Source: Candidatus Abyssobacteria bacterium SURF_5 (lineage in GTDB: Bacteria > Abyssobacteria > SURF-5). Taken from it: a stretch of DNA of 11,945 nucleotides. The notes under the pieces were generated by a model, which searched no databases, had not been told where the DNA came from, and was given only the letters and a program-made list of their open reading frames with translations. Position numbers and translations under genes: made by a program. Where the stretch lies: assembly GCA_003598085.1 (NCBI GenBank), contig QZKU01000097.1:1-11945 (forward strand). Direction: 5' to 3'. Numbering within the stretch: the stretch's first letter is position 1; each line of letters starts with the position of its first letter. This document shows positions 6,458-11,945 of the stretch, one piece after another.

Positions 6458-8707
6458 GTGGCAAGCAAAATCGGAGTATATATCTGCACAGGGTACGGGA
6501 TAGGCGAGGCCCTGAACGTCGACGAATTGTGCGAAGTAGCTACGGACGAATACAAGGTCGACGTGTGCAAGACGGTTCCTTCCTGCGAAGGCGAAGACCT
6601 TGAGGGTATCAAAAAAGATATTGCCGAGCAGGGGCTTGAAAAAGTGGTGTTGGCAGGGCCGTCTCCACGGTTCTATTCGCCGAAGACATTCCCGGAGAAT
6701 CTTATCGTCGAGTACGTCAACCTCAGAGAGCAGGTCGTATGGTGCCAGCCCCCGAGTGACGAAGACACTCAGATGATGGCCGCCGATTACCTGCGAATGG
6801 GGATCGTGAAAGTGCAAAAGACCAACCCGGTCGAGCCGTTCCCCGAAAGCAAGGATATCAATAAAACAATTTTGGTTGTCGGTGGGGGCATCGCCGGAAT
6901 GACCGCGGCGCTCGAAAGCGCGGCCGCCGGATATGATGTCGTCCTGGTTGAGAAAAGCCCTCAGCTCGGCGGGTGGATGGCCAAGCTGAAGAAATCGACT
7001 CCCCGCACGGCCCCCTACGACAGCATCGAGGATACCGGCATAGAAGAAAAGATAAAGCAGGTACAGCAAAACGAGCGAATCAAAGTTTTCACCAGCGCCC
7101 AGATCGAATCGATCAACGGGGGCCCAGGCGTGTTCGATGTCAAGCTCAAGGGCGACGGCGACACCTTCCGCGTTGGAGCAATTGTTCAGGCTACCGGATG
7201 GAAGCCTTACCGGCCGGCCAACCTTGGCCACTTAGGTTTCGGTTCGCTACCGAACGTCATTACGAACGTCGAAATGGAAGAGATGGCGAAGAGCGGCAGC
7301 ATCGCCCGCCGGTCCGACGGAAAGAAAGCCAAAAATGTCGTGTTCATCCAATGCGCGGGGTCGAGGGACAAGAATGAGCTCTCCTACTGCTCGTCAATCT
7401 GCTGCCTCAATTCGCTGAAGCAGGCGGCATATGTCCGCGAGCAGGACCCCGATGCGAAAGCATACATCGTTTACGAAAACATGAGGACGCCGGGCCAATA
7501 CGAGTATTTCTACAAGAAAATGCAGCAGGATCCCGGCGTCTTTTTGACGAAGGGCAGCGTTGCAGGCGTCAAACCGAACGGCGATGGCTCGATGGAGGTC
7601 GAGATCAAGAACAGCCTGCTCGGGGAGGATATCCTTGTCGACGCCGATCTCGTCGTCCTTGCAACCGGGATGCTGCCGAATGCGGCCGACGGCGAAAAGA
7701 TCCGTGCCGTCAAGGACGCCCGATCTTTTCTCGCCTCCGACCAAGGAGGCCCGCAGGTCGAAGAGATGAAGAAGAAGATCGCCATGTGGGAGAGCCATGA
7801 GGGCACCGAAATCTTGAACCTTAACTACCGTCAGGGACCGGATCTTCCGACCTTGCAGTATAACTATCCCGACTCCCACTTCATCTGCTTCCCCTATGAA
7901 ACGCGGCGGACGGGCATCTATGCCGCCGGCGCGGTTCGCGCCCCGATGGACGGTCTCGGGAGTGTGGAGGATGCCACCGGCGCCGCCTTTAAAGCGATTC
8001 AGTGTGTCGAAATGCTTTCGCGCGGCGAGACTGTGCTTCCGCGTGCAGGCGACCGCTCGTATCCGGAATTCTTCCTTCAGAGATGCACCCAATGCAAGCG
8101 GTGTACCGAAGAATGTCCGTTCGGCACTCTGAACGAGGATGTCAAAGGAACTCCGCTGCCCAATCCTACACGGTGCAGGCGGTGCGGCATCTGCCTGGGC
8201 GCGTGTCCGGAACGCATCATCAGTTTCAAAAACTATTCCGTTGACCAGGTTGCTTCGATGATCAAGGCGATCAATGTGCCCGACGAGTTCGAGGAGAAAC
8301 CGAGGGTCTTGGTGCTTGCCTGCGAGAACGATGCGTATCCCGCGTTCGATATAGCGGGACAAAAGGGACTGAAATACAGCTCGTTTGTGCGGATCATTCC
8401 GGTGAGATGCCTCGGCTCGGTCAATGTGATCTGGATCAATGAGGCCTTCGCCAAAGGGTTTGACGGCGTGATGTTGTTTGGCTGCAAGTACGGCGACGAT
8501 TACCAATGCCATTTTATACGCGGCAGCGAATTGATGAATACGCGCGGAGAGAACGTCAGGGAGAAACTGAAGACGATGGCGCTTGAAAATGAGCGCGTCG
8601 AGCTGCACCAAGTTCAGATATCCGATTGGCACAAACTGCCCGGCCTCGTGAACGACTTCATGGAGGTCATCGAATCGGTAGGAATGAACCCGTTCAAGGG
8701 TATGTAG
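6458..8707 (+). CDS. qmoB: quinone-interacting membrane-bound oxidoreductase subunit B, HdrA-MvhD fusion
   Basis: QmoB is the second soluble flavoprotein of the Qmo complex and is thought to be the likely contact to AprBA. The 749-residue product reads as a fusion. Residues 1-135 are an HdrA-type N-terminal domain. The FAD domain starts with GGGIAG at 142-147 and includes the block with C299 (QCAGSRD), C311, C315 and C316. Two [4Fe-4S] motifs follow: C543-x2-C546-x2-C549-x3-C553 and C573-x2-C576-x2-C579-x3-C583. The end (about 615-745) is an MvhD-like domain with C622, C651, C676 and C684 as probable [2Fe-2S] ligands. This is the standard QmoB architecture and length. It starts with GTG 7 nt after the qmoA stop and lies 16 nt before qmoC. 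Confidence 0.95.
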   Translation: MASKIGVYICTGYGIGEALNVDELCEVATDEYKVDVCKTVPSCEGEDLEGIKKDIAEQGLEKVVLAGPSPRFYSPKTFPENLIVEYVNLREQVVWCQPPSDEDTQMMAADYLRMGIVKVQKTNPVEPFPESKDINKTILVVGGGIAGMTAALESAAAGYDVVLVEKSPQLGGWMAKLKKSTPRTAPYDSIEDTGIEEKIKQVQQNERIKVFTSAQIESINGGPGVFDVKLKGDGDTFRVGAIVQATGWKPYRPANLGHLGFGSLPNVITNVEMEEMAKSGSIARRSDGKKAKNVVFIQCAGSRDKNELSYCSSICCLNSLKQAAYVREQDPDAKAYIVYENMRTPGQYEYFYKKMQQDPGVFLTKGSVAGVKPNGDGSMEVEIKNSLLGEDILVDADLVVLATGMLPNAADGEKIRAVKDARSFLASDQGGPQVEEMKKKIAMWESHEGTEILNLNYRQGPDLPTLQYNYPDSHFICFPYETRRTGIYAAGAVRAPMDGLGSVEDATGAAFKAIQCVEMLSRGETVLPRAGDRSYPEFFLQRCTQCKRCTEECPFGTLNEDVKGTPLPNPTRCRRCGICLGACPERIISFKNYSVDQVASMIKAINVPDEFEEKPRVLVLACENDAYPAFDIAGQKGLKYSSFVRIIPVRCLGSVNVIWINEAFAKGFDGVMLFGCKYGDDYQCHFIRGSELMNTRGENVREKLKTMALENERVELHQVQISDWHKLPGLVNDFMEVIESVGMNPFKGM

Positions 8708-8723
8708 AGGAGGTTCTGTTCTC

Positions 8724-9983
8724 ATGACGACGGAACTCATGGCCGAAACCGCTGAGAAGGAGCAGGCCACACCCCAAAAGGCAGGAAAGCAGATCGTGAA
8801 GATCGAGCCGGACCTCGATTTCATCAGAGAGATATCGGCGGCGGGCGGGGGTACCCTGAAGAAATGCTTCCAGTGCGCCACCTGCTCCGTGGTGTGTTCT
8901 CTTACTCCCGAATCGCACCCGTTCCCGCGGAAGGAGATGATCTGGGCGTCGTGGGGGCTGAAAGACAGGCTCATCAACGACCCCGACATCTGGCTCTGTC
9001 ACCAGTGCGGAGATTGCTCCGTCAGTTGTCCCAGGGGTGCACGGCCGGGCGACGCGCTCGCGGCCGTGCGCAACTACATCTTTAAGACGTTCACGTTCCC
9101 AAGATTTATCGGGACCTGGCTGGGAGAGCCCAAATACCTGCCGCTGGTCTTCGGCATTCCATTTGTGTGGCTCCTCGTCATGCTGGCAATAGCCGGAACA
9201 CTTGGCTCCATTCCCGCGGGTGAAATCGAGTTCTCCAAATTTTTGCCGCATCCGCACCTGTACGTCGTGTTCATCACCTCCACGCATCTTGCTGCGCTCG
9301 CGCTGGTTTTCAGCCTGGCGAGATTCTGGAAGATGCTCGGAACCGCCGAGGTCAACAGGAGTGGCGCGAATCCGGGCGGGCCCACTCAGGGTAACCTGAT
9401 CGCCAGCGCCCAGGCCACGCTCAAGGAAGTTCTCACGCAGGCAAAGTTCAAGAAATGCGAGGAGAATAAGGAGCGCCACGTCGGCCATCTCTTGATCATG
9501 TATGGCTTCATAGCGATTGCGGTGGGAACCGGCATCGCCTTTTTCATGATGTACGGCCTCAAGATTCATCCGCCGTTCGCGCAGTGGACTCCTCCGAAAA
9601 TACTTGGCCACTTGGGGGTAGTTGCGCTGATCGCCGGGCTGGTGATCGTTATCCGGGGCAGACTCGAACAAAAAGAGAATGTCAGCAAGGCCAGTTATCA
9701 GGACTGGTTCCTGCTGGTTGTGCTGCTGGCGGTTGCAGTGACCGGGCTGGCTGTTGAAATCATCCGGTTTGCCGGAATCGCATGGGCCGCATATTGGGGA
9801 TACATCGTTCACCTGGTGTTTGTGTTCGCACTGATCGGGTACTTCCCGTACTCGAAGTTCGCCCACATGTTCTTCCGGTTTACGGCAATTCTTCACTCGA
9901 AATATACCGGCAGGGATATCGTTCTCGAACAAAGCAAAGGAACTGAAGCAAGAGCGGTCCAAATGGAAAAAGCCGCCGCCTGA
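8724..9983 (+). CDS. qmoC: quinone-interacting membrane-bound oxidoreductase subunit C, HdrC-cytochrome b fusion
   Basis: QmoC is the membrane subunit that oxidises menaquinol and feeds electrons to QmoAB. The 419-residue product has an HdrC-like N-terminal part with two [4Fe-4S] motifs: C48-x2-C51-x2-C54-x3-C58 and C92-x2-C95-x2-C98-x3-C102. The rest is a NarI/HdrE-like cytochrome b domain with about six membrane segments, near residues 139-161, 179-202, 254-278, 293-310, 328-347 and 357-375. Candidate heme b ligands are among H188, H255, H296, H363 and H381. AGGAGG (8708-8713) lies 10 nt before the ATG. A QmoC of this form is typical of Desulfobacterota-like sulfate reducers. Known Gram-positive sulfate reducers use HdrBC in its place. 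Confidence 0.95.
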   Translation: MTTELMAETAEKEQATPQKAGKQIVKIEPDLDFIREISAAGGGTLKKCFQCATCSVVCSLTPESHPFPRKEMIWASWGLKDRLINDPDIWLCHQCGDCSVSCPRGARPGDALAAVRNYIFKTFTFPRFIGTWLGEPKYLPLVFGIPFVWLLVMLAIAGTLGSIPAGEIEFSKFLPHPHLYVVFITSTHLAALALVFSLARFWKMLGTAEVNRSGANPGGPTQGNLIASAQATLKEVLTQAKFKKCEENKERHVGHLLIMYGFIAIAVGTGIAFFMMYGLKIHPPFAQWTPPKILGHLGVVALIAGLVIVIRGRLEQKENVSKASYQDWFLLVVLLAVAVTGLAVEIIRFAGIAWAAYWGYIVHLVFVFALIGYFPYSKFAHMFFRFTAILHSKYTGRDIVLEQSKGTEARAVQMEKAAA

Positions 9984-10007
9984 TGTTTCTGTTGGAGACG
10001 AATTGAA

Positions 10008-11702
10008 ATGAAGGAAGCGCGCAAAATAGTGATCATCGGCGGGGTGGCATGCGGCCCAAAGGCCGCCGCCCGCGCTCGGCGGCGCGACCCGCACGCCGAG
10101 ATAACCGTCATTGAACGCGGTTCGCTTCTCTCCTACGCAGGTTGCGGGATACCATATTACATCGGCGGCGCGATCCCTGAATACGACGGCCTGCGGAAAA
10201 CACAGTACGGCGTCGTGAGAGACGAGCAATTCTTCGACTCGGTCAAAGGGATCCGAGTTCGCACACGCACTCTGGCTGAGGCGATAGACCGCAAAAACAA
10301 AACCGTTCAGATACGGAACCTGCAAACAGAGTCGATTGAACAGCTCCACTATGACAAGCTGGTTCTCGCAACAGGCGCGTCTCCCGCTCGGCCGCCGATC
10401 GAAGGCCTGGCGCTTGACCGCGTTTTCTTCGTGCACTACCCCCAGGACGCTTTGCGAATGCGCGAACTGATAGAAGGCGGCGAGGTCGATAAGGCCGTCC
10501 TCATCGGAGCGGGACGTATTTCCCTCGAAATCGCCGAGTCCTTGTTTGCGCATGCCGTCGATGCCGTCATCGTCGAATTGGAAGATTGTATCCTTCCAAC
10601 CATGTTGGATCCCGAAATCGCCGCCACCGTCGCCGGAGCGTTGCGTGACGAAGGAGTGCAGGTTCTGGTCGGCGAAAAAGTCGTACGCATCCTTGCCAAT
10701 CAAGACGGACAGGCATGCGGAGTAGTCACCGGGACACGGGAAATTCCGGCAGATATGGTGGTTGTGGCGACTGGAGTAAAACCAAATGTGCAATTGGCCG
10801 CCGCCGCCGGGCTGAAAATCGGCAGTACCGGCGCCATATCGGTAAACGAATACCTGCAAACGAACGATCCGGATATCTATGCCGGCGGAGATTGTGTTGA
10901 ATGCGACAGTTTGGTTACCGGTAAAAAGCTCTATGCTCCCCTCGGCTCGACGGCCAATCGTCATGGCCGCGTCATCGGCGATAACATCACGGGCGGGAAA
11001 TCGGTGTTTCCCGGCGTGGTTGGCACGTCCGTAATGAAAGCCATGGGTGTGAACATCTCCTCCTCCGGGATAACCGAGCGCCAGGCTCGGGCAATGGGAT
11101 ATTCGCTTCTTACATCGGTGGTTCCCTGGATGGATCGAGCCCACTATTTTCCCGGCGGAAAAGCGCTCCTCATAAAACTTGTTGCCGATGCACAAAGCGG
11201 GAGACTGCTGGGTGGACAGATAGTCGGGCCGGGTGATGTTACAAAACGAGTCGATGTAATCGCCACCGCCCTGAGCAGCCGCGCCAAAATCGAGGAGGTC
11301 GCCAATCTCGACCTCGGGTATGCGCCGCCGTATTCGACCGCGCTCGACAGCATTGCCCACGCCGCGAACGTGCTCCTGAACAAGAGAGATGGTTTGGCGA
11401 AAACCATTTCGGCCGCTGAGTTGCGCGCGCGGATCGAGCGAGATGAGGATTTTGTGCTCCTGGACGTGCGCGAAATGAATGAAGTGGAAAAGTCAAGATT
11501 TGAAAACCCCCGCGTGTGTTCGCTCCCCTTGAGTCGATTGCGTGCGGCAAAAGACGATATACCGAGCAATAAAGAGTTGATATGCTTTTGCCAACTCGGC
11601 ATGAGAAGCTACGAAGCGTGCCGCACTCTCGCGGGTATGGGATTTGATGATGTGAAATTCCTGGAAGGCGGGCTCCGGTTCTGGTTGGAGGGAGGTGACT
11701 AG
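10008..11702 (+). CDS. CoA-disulfide reductase-like flavoprotein fused to a C-terminal rhodanese domain (putative NADH-dependent persulfide reductase)
   Basis: The 564-residue product has the order of the CoADR-Rhd/Npsr family: an FAD/NAD(P)H disulfide oxidoreductase (about 1-450) plus a rhodanese domain (about 465-564). Family members reduce CoA-persulfide, polysulfide or CoA-disulfide with NAD(P)H in the cytoplasm. The single active-site cysteine is C46 in SYAGCGIPYYIGG. The rhodanese active loop is C528-QLGMRS. C526 sits two residues before it and D486-VRE is the usual rhodanese DVR motif. Two details differ from the common consensus: the FAD motif reads GGVACG (11-16), with C15 for Gly, and the second Rossmann motif reads GAGRIS (167-172), with Ser for the last Gly. 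GGAG at 9994-9997 precedes the ATG by 10 nt. The 24-nt gap after qmoC suggests co-transcription with qmo. A polysulfide or persulfide role in sulfate respiration is inferred, and NADH oxidase activity is an alternative. Confidence 0.88.
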   Translation: MKEARKIVIIGGVACGPKAAARARRRDPHAEITVIERGSLLSYAGCGIPYYIGGAIPEYDGLRKTQYGVVRDEQFFDSVKGIRVRTRTLAEAIDRKNKTVQIRNLQTESIEQLHYDKLVLATGASPARPPIEGLALDRVFFVHYPQDALRMRELIEGGEVDKAVLIGAGRISLEIAESLFAHAVDAVIVELEDCILPTMLDPEIAATVAGALRDEGVQVLVGEKVVRILANQDGQACGVVTGTREIPADMVVVATGVKPNVQLAAAAGLKIGSTGAISVNEYLQTNDPDIYAGGDCVECDSLVTGKKLYAPLGSTANRHGRVIGDNITGGKSVFPGVVGTSVMKAMGVNISSSGITERQARAMGYSLLTSVVPWMDRAHYFPGGKALLIKLVADAQSGRLLGGQIVGPGDVTKRVDVIATALSSRAKIEEVANLDLGYAPPYSTALDSIAHAANVLLNKRDGLAKTISAAELRARIERDEDFVLLDVREMNEVEKSRFENPRVCSLPLSRLRAAKDDIPSNKELICFCQLGMRSYEACRTLAGMGFDDVKFLEGGLRFWLEGGD

Positions 11703-11761
11703 ACTGCCTGAGCGGCAAATTGCGGAGAGGATGCAGAATTGGATTTTACCTTTGAAAATGT

Positions 11762-11791
11762 TTGACTCGAATCCGCTGGCAATGATAGAAT
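11762..11791 (+). promoter_or_regulatory. sigma70-type promoter with extended -10 upstream of dsrA
   Basis: TTGACT (11762-11767) and TAGAAT (11786-11791) are separated by 18 nt. TG at 11783-11784 stands one base before the -10 hexamer, forming an extended -10. A transcript would start near 11797-11799 and give a leader of about 67 nt before dsrA. The leader holds a run of nine A (11813-11821). The site lies in the 163-nt gap after the flavoprotein-rhodanese gene, where no clear terminator is seen. Confidence 0.65.
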
Positions 11792-11854
11792 GACGCCATG
11801 CGTTAATGGTTGAAAAAAAAAGGGTTATCCTATCGTTCTTAGAGACGCAAAGAC

Positions 11855-11859
11855 AGGAG
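11855..11859 (+). promoter_or_regulatory. Shine-Dalgarno site of dsrA
   Basis: AGGAG ends 6 nt before the ATG at 11866, and a second AGG follows at 11861-11863. It supports this start for the partial gene. Confidence 0.75.
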
Positions 11860-11865
11860 AAGGAT

Positions 11866-11945
11866 ATGAGTGAAAATGGGACGCCGTTGTTGGACGAGCT
11901 GGAGAAGGGTCCATGGCCGAGCTTTGTGAAGGAGATCAAGCGAGC
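11866..11945 (+). CDS. dsrA: dissimilatory sulfite reductase alpha subunit, N-terminus (partial, 3' end outside window)
   Basis: Only 26 codons and two bases are present. After an ATG at 11866 the peptide contains [17 protein letters not shown] (about residues 9-25), which closely resembles the start of bacterial DsrA (for example the LDQLESGPWPSFV region of Desulfovibrio DsrA, from memory). DsrA pairs with DsrB to form the siroheme enzyme that reduces sulfite in the cytoplasm with DsrC. None of the siroheme or Fe-S cluster motifs is inside the window, so the call rests on this N-terminal match and on the sat-apr-qmo context. The gene has its own promoter and a good Shine-Dalgarno site. dsrB would be expected next. 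Confidence 0.85.
   Translation, partial: MSENGTPLLDELEKGPWPSFVKEIKR

Noticed and set aside
7394-8989. A 531-codon minus-strand frame opposite qmoB and the start of qmoC
   Set aside because: Antisense to the Fe-S and MvhD parts of qmoB; the translation shows no family features.
8694-11360. A very long open frame (888 codons) on the minus strand opposite qmoC and the flavoprotein gene
   Set aside because: It is antisense to two well-supported genes, has no recognisable domain and spans their intergenic gap. Long antisense frames are expected from the GC-rich third-position bias here.

Overview
The window is a dissimilatory sulfate respiration island from a bacterium. All convincing genes are on the + strand. 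In order it holds: the tail of an unidentified gene; sat (ATP sulfurylase); aprB and aprA (APS reductase); a small zinc-ribbon protein; a YkgJ-type cysteine-cluster protein; qmoA, qmoB and qmoC (quinone-interacting membrane-bound oxidoreductase); a CoA-disulfide-reductase-like flavoprotein with a C-terminal rhodanese domain; and the first 26 codons of dsrA (dissimilatory sulfite reductase alpha), cut by the window edge. Base composition and codon use look even throughout. I see no insertion sequence, tRNA, CRISPR array or phage gene.

The genes make up most of one pathway. Sat turns sulfate and ATP into APS. AprBA reduces APS to sulfite and AMP. QmoABC is the membrane complex that carries electrons from the quinone pool to AprBA. 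DsrA begins the enzyme that reduces sulfite further. Strong Shine-Dalgarno sites, a rho-independent terminator and a sigma70-type promoter point to a bacterium, not Archaeoglobus. The canonical QmoC, with an HdrC-like iron-sulfur part fused to a cytochrome b-type membrane part, fits Desulfobacterota-like or other non-Firmicutes sulfate reducers. The sequence alone does not settle the phylum. A reductive role is inferred from Sat-Apr-Qmo next to a DsrA N-terminus that resembles the reductive bacterial type.

Transcription appears to be in three blocks. sat-aprBA ends at a very strong 13-bp terminator at 3956-3993. The zinc-ribbon, ykgJ, qmoABC and flavoprotein-rhodanese genes follow with overlaps or short gaps (4-nt overlap, then 11, 7, 16 and 24 nt), so they look like one operon. 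A 163-nt gap then carries a good sigma70 promoter with an extended -10 element ahead of dsrA.

The least understood parts are the coupled zinc-ribbon/YkgJ pair between apr and qmo, and the flavoprotein-rhodanese fusion between qmoC and dsrA. The fusion sits where some Desulfovibrio carry qmoD. These are the best candidates for accessory functions in sulfate respiration that have not been worked out.
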